Source of the DNA: CAYMPH01 sp964392365
Lineage (GTDB): Bacteria; Spirochaetota; UBA4802; UBA5550
Direction: 5' to 3'
Assembly: GCA_964392365.1 (NCBI GenBank)
Contig: CAYMPH010000011.1
Coordinates: 62,001 to 126,000, forward strand
DNA: 64,000 nt
The notes under the pieces are model-generated. The model saw only the letters and a program-made list of their open reading frames with translations, had not been told where the DNA came from and did no database searches. This document shows positions 19,313 to 27,496 of this stretch, piece after piece. Every line of letters starts with the position of its first letter. Within the stretch, counting starts at the first letter, position 1. The position numbers and the translations under genes were made by a program.

Positions 19313-19894
19313 TTATTTTTCTGTTCCCTTGATTTTTTCCATTATATTTTTACTGTGATTTATAATAATAAAAATAAAAATTGATGCAGCACCTGCAATT
19401 TCAAAATTATTATATCCTGTTGCGCCAAGCATACCTAAAGTAAGAACAGCAATCATAAAAAATGAAGCTAAAAATGGAATACGCGCTACAAAATATAATA
19501 TAACCCATAATTGAGCTGCAGCTGCAGCTGCATATGGATTGACTATTGTTGAGAATCCGAGAAAATTAGCAACTCCTTTGCCTCCGCGGAATCCATGAAA
19601 TACAGGGAATCTGTTACCGAATATAAGTGCAAGTCCAACCCAGGAAATATAACCGGCAGGAAGAAAAGTTACACACGCAAAAGCAACAGCGCATGATCTG
19701 CCCATATCCAGAAGAAATACAATCGATGCCCATAATAAACCAGCCTGCCTGTACACATTTGTAACTCCTGCATTTCCGCTGAATTTATCTCTGGGGTCGC
19801 CCAGTTTGAGTATTTTAAAGGTCAGTATTGAAAAATTTATAGAGCCTGCGAGGTAGGCTCCGAGAATAAATATTGCATATATTTTTAAATCCAT
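19313..19894 (-). CDS. plsY: Glycerol-3-phosphate acyltransferase PlsY
   Basis: PlsY transfers the acyl group from acyl-phosphate to glycerol-3-phosphate in the inner membrane, the first step of phospholipid synthesis. The expected motifs are present: GSINFS near the N-terminus, SGNAGVTNVYRQ, and FHGFRGGKGVAN after a hydrophobic stretch. Several transmembrane helices span the protein. I chose the ATG at 19894 because AGGTGAT lies at good distance before it and the PlsY homology starts there; the frame continues upstream to 19990 without family similarity. It reads in the same direction as the acyl-chain cluster but is separated from it by 237 bp including a repeat, so co-transcription is unsure. 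Confidence 0.93.
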   Translation of the reverse strand: MDLKIYAIFILGAYLAGSINFSILTFKILKLGDPRDKFSGNAGVTNVYRQAGLLWASIVFLLDMGRSCAVAFACVTFLPAGYISWVGLALIFGNRFPVFHGFRGGKGVANFLGFSTIVNPYAAAAAAQLWVILYFVARIPFLASFFMIAVLTLGMLGATGYNNFEIAGAASIFIFIIINHSKNIMEKIKGTEK

Positions 19895-19913
19895 TGTATC
19901 ACCTGATTGATTT

Positions 19914-19941
19914 TGTTCATCTCGGCTCCGCTCGATGAACA
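19914..19941. repeat. Short inverted repeat TGTTCATC/GATGAACA
   Basis: An 8-bp perfect stem encloses TCGGCTCCGCTC. A similar GGCTCCGCTC block occurs near 34125. It lies just upstream of plsY. Confidence 0.5.
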
Positions 19942-20007
19942 GATATTTAATTGTAGCATTTAACGAAATAACTAGCGCTAATAAATTCAACAGAAATTAG
20001 TTTTTTT

Positions 20008-20072
20008 GTCATCCCCGTGAAAACGGGGATCCAGACTACAAAAATGGATTCCCGCCTTCGCGGGAATGACAG
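20008..20072. repeat. Inverted-repeat element, GTCATYCY family, copy 2 (compact form)
   Basis: GTCATCCCCGTGAAAACGGG and GATCCAG are followed after about 10 bp by TGGATTCCCGCCTTCGCGGG and AATGACAG, the approximate reverse complement. It lies between plsY and the last gene of the acyl-chain cluster. A further small repeat (TTCACCC/GGGTGAA) follows at about 20099-20128. Confidence 0.88.
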
Positions 20073-20131
20073 ATTAAAATCCACAACTCAGGAAAACCTT
20101 CACCCGTTTTTTATTTAGGAGAGGGTGAACA

Positions 20132-21637
20132 TTAACGCTGGTCGAGCGGAGACGAGACCACAGTAAATAAATGATTCATATATTCAAAATGCGCTGCTTC
20201 GTATATATTATCTTTAAATCTGAATCTGCTTATATTTTTTCCTGTTTCAACAATAACTGCTTCTTTCCAGGCATCTGCAAGATTTGATCTGAAAGCTTTT
20301 ACTGCACATTCCTTTACAGACCATATTCTAAGTGATGCTTTATTTTTATTATCTGATTTTTCCACCAGTATAATTTCATCTTCATTCATAAAAGTGGATT
20401 TTGTTTTGTTTACTCTGTCTGATATTTCTTCAACATCAACGCCGATGAATCCATTGCCTGCCAATGCAATTGCAAATCTTGAATCATGCGAAACACTGCA
20501 ATTCATTTCAATACTGTTTCCGCAGATTGGAAAATTATCTGAATCTACAGTATTGATCTTTTCAGGAGAAATATTATAATCATTTGAAAGTTTTCTTGTG
20601 AGAATTTTACACGCAAGTCTTGCTGATGTGAAACTTTTTATCCTTTTTTCTAACATGGATTTTGATCTTTCAAGTTCAATGTCAGAAAAAGTTTTTCCTG
20701 AGAACGGGGCATCCTTTCCGACTTCTACAAGTGAATAGCCTGCATAATGCAGCAGAAAATCATTTAATCTTTTTTCATCAGAAATACCATTAGAAATCCA
20801 TTCTGGTGCTTTCAGTTTCCCTGCAGTTACATCCGACATTTTCAAATTTGAAACTGATTCCATTAGAATCCCGTCCATGCTGTAAATGTAAATATTATAA
20901 TAGTTTGTATTTTTTTCAGTACTTACAGGAATAATTCTTGTGTGATATAATCCGTTTTTTTCAGTCTGATGATATATGGTTCTGTTTTCGAATCCTACGG
21001 GAAATCCGGTAAATCCGCTGTATCTCTGCCCCCAGACGCATGCTATATGAAAAGCAGCATCAAGAGGAAACGGCGATCCAAGAGGTCCGGGAAAAAATTC
21101 TGCTGTTCCTCCTGAAATTGTTCCCATAGCTCCGCTTCGGGAAATATAAATTTTATCTACTGCATTTCTGAAGCTTTTAAGAAATGGAACAAGTTCTTCA
21201 TATAGTTTATCCGGCGATATTTCTGTAACAGGCCCTTCAATAATGCACGCTGTATCAAGCGGTATGGATTTTGTTTCATTAATTTTTAAATTAAAAATAA
21301 CTTTCGCATTTTCGACTTTCCGTTTTATAGAACCGTCTTTTGATGATTTAATTGTGGATATAGTTGCAGAAATTTCTGTGTCAGAAAAATTAAAATCTGC
21401 AATTGCTTCGAGAGTTTTCTGATCAGGAGTTATCTCAATGAACCTGCTGAATGCGGCAGAGGTTATTGTATTGATATTAATATCAGGCATAATGCTTTGA
21501 AGTGCTGATGCGAGAAACTGCATTTCTTCAACAGCAGGAACAACAATTTTGCCGTTGAACTGATGGTCTTTGATATAATTTCTTATATCAATTTTCAGCG
21601 GCATAGATTTAGTATTTACTGAGGAAATGTTTTCCAT
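20132..21637 (-). CDS. Polyketide-type dehydratase fused to 4'-phosphopantetheinyl transferase
   Basis: Two enzymes are joined in 501 residues. The N-terminal 280 residues form a double-hotdog dehydratase of polyketide-synthase type: H25 lies in HQFNGKIVVP (HxxxGxxxxP), and D193 and H197 in FPLDAAFHIA match DxxxQ/H. The C-terminal part is a phosphopantetheinyl transferase: SVSHDSRFAIALAG, GVDVEE (399-404) and WSVKECAVKAF (439 on) carry the magnesium and CoA-binding residues. The first would dehydrate 3-hydroxyacyl-ACP, the second would activate the cluster's ACPs. It is the last gene of the cluster and overlaps the thioesterase gene by 22 bp. The start could instead be the internal ATG at 21604. 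Confidence 0.87.
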   Translation of the reverse strand: MENISSVNTKSMPLKIDIRNYIKDHQFNGKIVVPAVEEMQFLASALQSIMPDININTITSAAFSRFIEITPDQKTLEAIADFNFSDTEISATISTIKSSKDGSIKRKVENAKVIFNLKINETKSIPLDTACIIEGPVTEISPDKLYEELVPFLKSFRNAVDKIYISRSGAMGTISGGTAEFFPGPLGSPFPLDAAFHIACVWGQRYSGFTGFPVGFENRTIYHQTEKNGLYHTRIIPVSTEKNTNYYNIYIYSMDGILMESVSNLKMSDVTAGKLKAPEWISNGISDEKRLNDFLLHYAGYSLVEVGKDAPFSGKTFSDIELERSKSMLEKRIKSFTSARLACKILTRKLSNDYNISPEKINTVDSDNFPICGNSIEMNCSVSHDSRFAIALAGNGFIGVDVEEISDRVNKTKSTFMNEDEIILVEKSDNKNKASLRIWSVKECAVKAFRSNLADAWKEAVIVETGKNISRFRFKDNIYEAAHFEYMNHLFTVVSSPLDQR

Positions 21638-22095
21638 AATTCAACTGTTTTCGGGTCAACAGCAACGGGCATTCCTGAAAGATTTAATGCGCAGTGTCTT
21701 GTATGACCTGAACAGATCAGTTTGTAATTATCAGCATGAGTTATTATATAGTCAAATCTTAAGCGTACTCTTTCAAGTGCAACAGGCCTTGTATGAACGT
21801 ACATTTTATCGTCATAGTATAGCGGAAAATAAAAATCAATTCCAAGATCAATAATAGGATAAACGTATCCGCTGTCTTCGATTTCTTTGTATGGGTATGC
21901 AGAGTCTCTCATGAGAGAGGCGCGGCCGTGTTCAAAATATCTTAAATAGTTTGCGTGATAAACAACCTGGGATCTGTCTGTATCTGCATAGAGAGTTCTG
22001 TATTCGCATCTGTGCCAGACAAGGCCTGTTGTTTTGTCGCGCATGTAAATACTGTCGCCGTTTATCGGTTCCGGTATAAATGGTTTTGGTTTCAA
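21616..22095 (-). CDS. Acyl-(ACP/CoA) thioesterase, 4HBT hotdog family
   Basis: A 159-residue single-hotdog protein. YADTDRSQVVYHANYLRYFE matches the 4-hydroxybenzoyl-CoA thioesterase/YbgC signature, with the catalytic aspartate at about D40 and H47. Such enzymes hydrolyse acyl thioesters and could release the chain from the carrier protein. The start codon is TTG, supported by a perfect AGGAGG seven bases upstream that lies inside the last codons of the preceding ketosynthase gene. This tight packing implies translational coupling. Relation to the final product is inferred from position only; a dehydratase role is less likely given the DTD-x-x-x-x-V-Y-H motif. Confidence 0.85.
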   Translation of the reverse strand: MKPKPFIPEPINGDSIYMRDKTTGLVWHRCEYRTLYADTDRSQVVYHANYLRYFEHGRASLMRDSAYPYKEIEDSGYVYPIIDLGIDFYFPLYYDDKMYVHTRPVALERVRLRFDYIITHADNYKLICSGHTRHCALNLSGMPVAVDPKTVELWKTFPQ

Positions 22096-23361
22096 TTAAG
22101 GCCTCCTGAATACAACGCAGCAGTTTGTTCCGCCGAATCCGAACGCGTTTGACAAAAAAATATCGTAATCAGATTTTCTCGCATTATTGGGAACAACATC
22201 AATATTGTCAAATGCAGGATCCGGAATATGATTTATAGTAGGAAGAATATATCCTTTGTTCATTGCTTCAATCGAGAATGCAGCTTCAATTGCTGCAGCT
22301 GCTCCGAGCGTATGGCCAATCTGAGATTTGTTTGATGATACAGGAATTTTTGAAATATTTTTTCCGAATACTGTTCTCAGGCACTCAACCTCGGTTTCAT
22401 CACCGCGCGCTGTTGATGTACCGTGCGCATTTACATATTGTATATCTTCAGGCTGAAGTTCCGCATCAAAAATAGAATCATTGATTGACCGGATTATTGT
22501 TTCAGGATTCGGTCGGATAAAATGATGCGCATCTGAAGTCCATCCTATTCCGAGAACTTCAGCCTTTGGCGTGAGCCCGTGCGCTTTAACTGCTTCCTCA
22601 GCTGCAAGAACCAGAACTCCCGCACCTTCGGATAAAATGAATCCCTTCCTGTCTATGCTGAATGGACGTGATGCCTGGCCCGGATCGCTGAATGCGCGGT
22701 CTGTTTCCTTTACTTTAAAGGTGGCATTCATGTTTTCAAAGCCGTGTATGATTTCAGGCAGGATGCAGGTATCGACTCCGCCTGCTAAAACAAAATCGCA
22801 GTCCCCGTCTCTTATCATGCGTGAACCGATTCCGATTGCGTGATTACCTGAAGCGCAGGCTCCCTGTGGTGAAAAAATGGGGCCTGTAAATCCAAGCAGC
22901 ATTCCTGCTTTGCCTGATGGAAGATTTGAACAGAGATTAGGCAGCAGATACGGGCTTACTTTTAGATGACCTTTTTTAGTCAGGTTATCCATTGCTGTTC
23001 TGTATGCGTCTGATCCGTTGAGAGCTGATCCTATAAGGCATGCAGTTCTCGGCGCAGTTTGTGGGTTCATTTCAATCCCGGAGTTTTCAAGCGCTTCTTT
23101 GCATACTGCCATGGTAAGCAGAACGAACATCGCATTCCAGTGGTAGATTTCCTTTTCATCAGCAAAGCCGAGCTTGTGCGGGTCCCATTCCGGAATTTCA
23201 CCTACAATGCTGCTCGAAGCATTAATTTTGCATCTTGTAATTTTGCTGAAGCCTGCTTCGCCGTTAAGTGCTCTGGCAAAAGATTTATCAAAAGTAGAGC
23301 CAAGAGGCGTTGCTGCTCCATAGCCTACAATAAAAACGCGTCTGTTTTTCGGTGCTCTCAT
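22096..23361 (-). CDS. Beta-ketoacyl-ACP synthase (FabF-like), cluster copy A
   Basis: A 421-residue thiolase-fold condensing enzyme. The nucleophile is C169 in SPQGACASGNH, and the two histidines are in VNAHGTSTARGD and NKSQIGHTLGAA, giving a complete Cys-His-His triad; FGFGGTNCCVVF closes the protein. It should extend an acyl chain by decarboxylative condensation with malonyl-ACP. It is a paralogue of the next gene upstream (23375-24622), with which it shares order and length. Two intact FabF-like enzymes side by side suggest different chain-length or substrate preferences, or a heterodimer. Its stop codon touches the TTG start of the thioesterase gene. Confidence 0.93.
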   Translation of the reverse strand: MRAPKNRRVFIVGYGAATPLGSTFDKSFARALNGEAGFSKITRCKINASSSIVGEIPEWDPHKLGFADEKEIYHWNAMFVLLTMAVCKEALENSGIEMNPQTAPRTACLIGSALNGSDAYRTAMDNLTKKGHLKVSPYLLPNLCSNLPSGKAGMLLGFTGPIFSPQGACASGNHAIGIGSRMIRDGDCDFVLAGGVDTCILPEIIHGFENMNATFKVKETDRAFSDPGQASRPFSIDRKGFILSEGAGVLVLAAEEAVKAHGLTPKAEVLGIGWTSDAHHFIRPNPETIIRSINDSIFDAELQPEDIQYVNAHGTSTARGDETEVECLRTVFGKNISKIPVSSNKSQIGHTLGAAAAIEAAFSIEAMNKGYILPTINHIPDPAFDNIDVVPNNARKSDYDIFLSNAFGFGGTNCCVVFRRP

Positions 23362-23374
23362 TTATGTCAAATTC

Positions 23375-24622
23375 CTAATTTACTTTTTTAAAAACTATAC
23401 AGGAGTTACAGCCTCCGAAACCGAAGGAATTTTTCAACAAAAATTCCTGTGAGACCTTTCTCGCGCCTTCAGATACACAGTCAATTGCAATTTCAGGATC
23501 AGGCGTGTAATTTATCGTAGGGAGAAGAATATCATTCTTCATTCCGTGCATTGCAAAAATAGATTCTATTGCGCTTGAAGCTCCCATTGAATGGCCGATT
23601 AAAGACTTGTTGGCTGATACCGGCGGTATTTTATCTCCGAAAATGCTGGTAAGAGCATCGTATTCGATTTTGTCTCCGATTTTTGTGGAGGTGCCGTGAG
23701 CGTTCACTGCATCTATATCCGCTGAAGATATTCCTGCTTTCGAAATTGATTCGCTTATGCATCTTGATACAGTTGCGAGATTCGGAGCTACAAAATGATT
23801 TGCATCAGAAGTCATGGAATAACCGGCAATTTCAATTTCATATTTTATTCCGTGGGCTTTTGCATATTCTTCTGAGCATATGATAATTGCACCTGATCCC
23901 TCTGATATAATAAAACCTTTTCTATCAATAGAAAAAGGCCTGCTTGCTTTTTTGGGATCATCATCCGGTACGCCAGGTTTTGATTTGAAAGCCCCGTTCA
24001 TTGTTGCAAATCCGGCAACTATAGGCTCAACAAGGCACGCATCAACTGCACCGCAGATTACTGCATCTGCCATATTATTTTCAATCAGCATTGATCCTAT
24101 TATCATTGAAGTGGCGCCTGTTGCACACGCGGTTATTGTTGATGTAATGGGGCCAGTAGCTCCGGTTAAAATAGAAACTTTTCCGCCAATCATGTTTATG
24201 CAGGAATTGGGATTTGTAAACGGGTGAGGAAGTTTTCCGGACGCTATCATTTTTCTGTCCGCATTTAATACTGCATCTAAACCGCCGACTGCAGTACTGA
24301 ATGTAATGCCGATTCTATGTGCGTTTTCAGGAGTGATTTCAATTGAGCTGTTTTTCAGAGCGCGGAAAGCAGTTAGCATTCCATATTTAAAAATTGGAGC
24401 TGTCCAGTGTGCCATTTCACGAGGTCTTAAAAACGGATAAGGATCGACATCAATTTCCTGAATCTCTCCGGCAATCTTTACCGGGAACTCATCATTATAT
24501 TCAAACCGTGTGAGTTTACCTATACCGCTTTCGCCATTCAGGGCTCTATCCCAGGCTGGAAGAAAATCATTGCCGAGTGATGATACAGCATCGTATCCGG
24601 CAATTACGACTTTTTTTTTCAT
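23375..24622 (-). CDS. Beta-ketoacyl-ACP synthase (FabF-like), cluster copy B
   Basis: A 415-residue condensing enzyme with an intact triad: C166 in TITACATGAT, histidines in VNAHGTSTKIGD and NKSLIGHSMGAS. The C-terminal FGFGGCNSCIVF is the usual glycine-rich end. It is clearly related to copy A but diverged across the N-terminal third (for example DPYPFLRPREMAHW). The gene lies between a radical SAM gene (9 bp gap) and copy A (13 bp gap), so it is part of the same transcript. Because both copies keep catalytic residues, neither is a chain-length factor in the strict sense. Confidence 0.93.
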   Translation of the reverse strand: MKKKVVIAGYDAVSSLGNDFLPAWDRALNGESGIGKLTRFEYNDEFPVKIAGEIQEIDVDPYPFLRPREMAHWTAPIFKYGMLTAFRALKNSSIEITPENAHRIGITFSTAVGGLDAVLNADRKMIASGKLPHPFTNPNSCINMIGGKVSILTGATGPITSTITACATGATSMIIGSMLIENNMADAVICGAVDACLVEPIVAGFATMNGAFKSKPGVPDDDPKKASRPFSIDRKGFIISEGSGAIIICSEEYAKAHGIKYEIEIAGYSMTSDANHFVAPNLATVSRCISESISKAGISSADIDAVNAHGTSTKIGDKIEYDALTSIFGDKIPPVSANKSLIGHSMGASSAIESIFAMHGMKNDILLPTINYTPDPEIAIDCVSEGARKVSQEFLLKNSFGFGGCNSCIVFKKVN

Positions 24623-24631
24623 CTGGAGATT

Positions 24632-25630
24632 CTACCAGGGAATAAATTTATAGAGCTTGGCAAACATTTCATAAACCTCAATCCAGTTCTGAAGGTCTTC
24701 TGTTGTTCTGATATGGTCTCTTTTGTTGACCATAATCCAGCTCATTGTAGCAGCACCGTCTTTACATGTTGTGCAGTCCCTTGTTTCCGATGTGCAGCAT
24801 CTATGCGTTGTTTTAAGATCCGATGCATATCTGATAAATCTGATAAGCCTTTTCGGCTGCGGATCTCTCTTGTCGAATGATTCAGTTACAGAAGGGCACT
24901 CATTCCAGCCGAACGGCCGTCCAAGCATTTTACCTTCTGTGATAACTTTATGATAATATTTAGATGATATAACCGTGTCAGGATATTTGTCGAGCATTGC
25001 GTCCATTTCGTTTTTTACATTTAGAAGCTGTTCTGTTGTCCATGAAAAACCATCCACGCTTTCATCGTTTGATAACAGCTGCATATGCACTTTGAGTCCT
25101 GCATCGCGGATTTTTTTAATTACAGTTTCAGTTTTGCCTATCTGCCTTGGTGTAATTGTGTACAGATAATATGTGTACTGATCGCCTTCATAGTTTTTTC
25201 TGGAAGTGCCGAATGTATTTTTCCCGCGGAGAACAATCTCATCCTCTTCATCGCCCCAGAGTGAAATTCCAACCATCATGTCAGGAAATCTGTCGCGCGG
25301 GACTTTTATTATGCCGTTCGTTGCGCAGTATGTAGGAAGTTTTTTGTAGAAAGCTTCAACTCTGTCGAGATATAGTGTTGGCTCGCCGCCAATAAGAATA
25401 GCAAGATTTACTCCGCGTTCTTTTTCCTTGTCAATAAATTCATCCCATTTGTTTATATCAGGCTCATCTTCTCCAACCTTGTGCTCGTTTGAAGAAAAGA
25501 AAAAACATCCCTTGCACCTGAGATTGCATTTATTTGTTAAATCGTAGATAGAACTTCTGATATTAAGCTTCGATATATTTTTATATCTGTCGTGCCATTC
25601 TTTATTTAAAAGTGAACTGACTGTTACCAT
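24632..25630 (-). CDS. Radical SAM enzyme, cluster copy B
   Basis: The 332-residue protein carries the radical SAM motif CNLRCKGC (C35, C39, C42), followed by ILIGGEPTL, the SAM-binding GGE region. A second cysteine group near the C-terminus (WNECPSV, then HRCCTSETRDCTTCKDG) probably binds an auxiliary Fe-S cluster. It is a paralogue of the protein at 25649-26731: both have a NKC/NRC-N-x-R-C-x-G-C core, a DKYPD/EKYPD segment in the middle and the same C-terminal cysteine pattern. Genomic position next to ketosynthases and an ACP suggests the substrate is an acyl chain or acyl-ACP, but this is inference. I do not recognise a named family member. Confidence 0.88.
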   Translation of the reverse strand: MVTVSSLLNKEWHDRYKNISKLNIRSSIYDLTNKCNLRCKGCFFFSSNEHKVGEDEPDINKWDEFIDKEKERGVNLAILIGGEPTLYLDRVEAFYKKLPTYCATNGIIKVPRDRFPDMMVGISLWGDEEDEIVLRGKNTFGTSRKNYEGDQYTYYLYTITPRQIGKTETVIKKIRDAGLKVHMQLLSNDESVDGFSWTTEQLLNVKNEMDAMLDKYPDTVISSKYYHKVITEGKMLGRPFGWNECPSVTESFDKRDPQPKRLIRFIRYASDLKTTHRCCTSETRDCTTCKDGAATMSWIMVNKRDHIRTTEDLQNWIEVYEMFAKLYKFIPW

Positions 25631-25648
25631 TAATTACCCTCTGTATTA

Positions 25649-26731
25649 TTAAAGTTCCCGGCCTGGAGCCGGAATTAGTTTATTGCAAAGATTCTTCCCT
25701 TTTTCATATCCCATAACCCATACTGCAAGATATGTATCAACAAAATCAAGCCATGATCTGAATTGATCCGGATTGGCTGCATGCCTGTAAAGTCTTGCAG
25801 TAACAACAGCGCTTGCTGCAGCATAGTGCCTGCAGTCAGGGCAGTCTGTATCCGGAACGCAGCAAGCAACATCACGGTCCCAGGAAAGATCGGCCCTGTA
25901 CTGCCTGAATGATCTTCCAAGACCAATATCTTCAGAAGGATTCATTCTCGGATATGAACAGCTGTAAAGATCATGTAATCCGTCTTTTGATGTATGTGCT
26001 ATAATATTATAATATGAAAAAAGTACATTATCCGGGTATTTTTCAAGAACATCTGTCATTGCTTTACGTACAGCAAGCAACGTTTTTTCAGTGTGTCTCA
26101 GATGACCTGTATATCCGACAGGTGAGGAAAACATATTGAATGTAATTTTACAGTTATTGGCTGCAATTATTTCCATTACTTCATATATTTCATTAACATT
26201 TTCGCTTGTGAAGGTATATACAAATACTGCTCTCGGATCGTCTTTGTAGTTTTCAATCTGTTTAATAAGTAGATTTTTAGCATTGCGTATTCTATCGCTG
26301 GATGAGTCGTTTCCCCATACAGAAATATGAAGTTTGTATCCGACAGATTCAGAAATTTTTTTAAAGCCGTTTGTTGCAATGCTGCCAAGAGGCATTTCAT
26401 CATAGCATGCCTGTAAAATATCAGGAACAAGTGAAGGCTCAGCTCCTGCAAGAACAACATATGTTATGCCGCGAGCTTTTTCCTCTTTCATCAGTGCGCG
26501 CCATGCTTCGGGATCGTTGTTTTCTTTTGCGAACTGTTTGTCACCCTCGAAATAATAACAGCCGTTGCAGCGGATGTTGCACCTGTTGGTCATGTCATAG
26601 GTTGTTTCTCTGAGGAAGAAAAATTTTCTAACCTTCTCCCATCTTTCCCTTATCTCCGGATCTTTTAAAAGATCTGAAAATTTCCATTTTTCAGTTTCAG
26701 GCAGAGTTGTTTTTTCAATTTTTGAATTCAT
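25649..26731 (-). CDS. Radical SAM enzyme, cluster copy A
   Basis: With the start at the ATG at 26731 the protein has 360 residues. The radical SAM cysteines are C51, C55 and C58 in CNIRCNGCYYFEGD; VVLAGAEPSL replaces the usual GGEP with AGAEP. The C-terminal group is CSYP, then ACCVPDTDCPDCRHY, a likely auxiliary Fe-S site. The frame continues upstream to 26809, but that would overlap the ACP gene by about 70 bp; starting at 26731 leaves 8 bp after the ACP stop and gives alignment with copy B. No clear ribosome binding site is visible, so translation may depend on coupling to the ACP gene. Confidence 0.86.
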   Translation of the reverse strand: MNSKIEKTTLPETEKWKFSDLLKDPEIRERWEKVRKFFFLRETTYDMTNRCNIRCNGCYYFEGDKQFAKENNDPEAWRALMKEEKARGITYVVLAGAEPSLVPDILQACYDEMPLGSIATNGFKKISESVGYKLHISVWGNDSSSDRIRNAKNLLIKQIENYKDDPRAVFVYTFTSENVNEIYEVMEIIAANNCKITFNMFSSPVGYTGHLRHTEKTLLAVRKAMTDVLEKYPDNVLFSYYNIIAHTSKDGLHDLYSCSYPRMNPSEDIGLGRSFRQYRADLSWDRDVACCVPDTDCPDCRHYAAASAVVTARLYRHAANPDQFRSWLDFVDTYLAVWVMGYEKGKNLCNKLIPAPGREL

Positions 26732-26738
26732 TTTTTTA

Positions 26739-26990
26739 TCAGGATATTTTTTCTTTAATATAATCAGCGATTTTGGAAACTGTTGAAAGTTTTGGATAAT
26801 CGTCTTCATCTATTGTTATGCTGAATTCATCCTGTAAAACCAGTACAACTGTGGTAAGATCCATGCTGTCAATTCCCAGCTCATCAACAAGGTCAAGATC
26901 AACTTTAAATGTATCAGCAGTTGTATCTTCAAGCTTGAGCTCATCAATAAGAATTTGTGCAACCTTAAGCTGAATTTCTTTTTTATCCAT
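26739..26990 (-). CDS. Acyl carrier protein (cluster ACP2)
   Basis: An 83-residue acidic four-helix carrier protein. The phosphopantetheine attachment serine is S42 in ELGIDSMDLTTVVL. GGAGG lies about 10 bp before the ATG. It sits between the FabZ-like gene and the first of two radical SAM genes and is diverged from the other cluster ACP at 32499, which argues that each carries a different intermediate or is recognised by different partners. The fused phosphopantetheinyl transferase at the end of the cluster is the natural candidate for its activation. Confidence 0.94.
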   Translation of the reverse strand: MDKKEIQLKVAQILIDELKLEDTTADTFKVDLDLVDELGIDSMDLTTVVLVLQDEFSITIDEDDYPKLSTVSKIADYIKEKIS

Positions 26991-27032
26991 TTTAAATAAT
27001 CCTCCAGAATATTATAACATAATGCTTTATTT

Positions 27033-27389
27033 TTAATTTAAAGTTTCAAGAATTCCGCTGCAGGCCAGTTCGTCTTTCACATGTATTTTAAAATTGTAAA
27101 TATCCGGGTTTTCAGAATTCCTTTTTATACTGATATTAATTTCTTCATCAGGTGAAATAAGCCTTCGAAATCTAACACGCCTTATTGATTTTATCTTTAT
27201 ATCAGTATTGCCTTTAAATGATTCGTGATTTTGAATAGCCTCAAACACCATTGCGGTTTGAGCTATTCCAGGCAGTATCGGCTTATCATCAAAATGGCCG
27301 TCAAACCATAAAGAATTTCCCCCGGTTTCAGCTGTTGATGAAAATTCAAGGCCGCTAATTTCATTTATTTCTGATAATTTATGCCACAT
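27033..27389 (-). CDS. FabZ/ApeI-like 3-hydroxyacyl-ACP dehydratase (hotdog)
   Basis: A 118-residue single hotdog. WFDGHFDDKPILPGIAQTAM matches the FabZ/FabA-type active-site stretch GHFxxxPxLPG, with H32 as catalytic histidine. The body is short and ends ELACSGILETLN. Members of this subfamily act as dehydratases in aryl-polyene-like clusters and in fatty acid synthesis. Together with the fused polyketide-type dehydratase it gives the cluster two dehydration activities, while no ketoreductase or enoyl reductase is encoded here; housekeeping FabG would have to serve. A possible promoter lies about 60-70 bp upstream. Confidence 0.85.
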   Translation of the reverse strand: MWHKLSEINEISGLEFSSTAETGGNSLWFDGHFDDKPILPGIAQTAMVFEAIQNHESFKGNTDIKIKSIRRVRFRRLISPDEEINISIKRNSENPDIYNFKIHVKDELACSGILETLN

Positions 27390-27429
27390 TTTTCAGACAT
27401 TAATCCAAAAAGCAAAATTTATACAGCTT

Positions 27430-27462
27430 ATTGTAAATCCGGTAGAGGGGCTTGAGTGTCAA
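27430..27462 (-). promoter_or_regulatory. Possible internal promoter or regulatory motif before the FabZ-like gene
   Basis: On the minus strand TTGACACTCAAGCC begins at 27462. The same TTGACACTC-(G)-AAGCC string lies at nearly the same distance upstream of the first cluster gene (32838). The -10 is unclear: GATTTA gives a 17-bp spacer, and TACAAT a 21-bp spacer. It may equally be an activator site. Confidence 0.4.
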
Positions 27463-27496
27463 CAAAAAAAAAGAGGACATGATTTAAAAAAATTTA

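Noticed and set aside
23880..24227. 115-codon frame opposite the FabF-like gene, and similar long antisense frames at 11589, 12342, 28085 and 31130
   Set aside because: Each is the antisense shadow of a gene with clear family motifs; no independent start signals or homology are visible.
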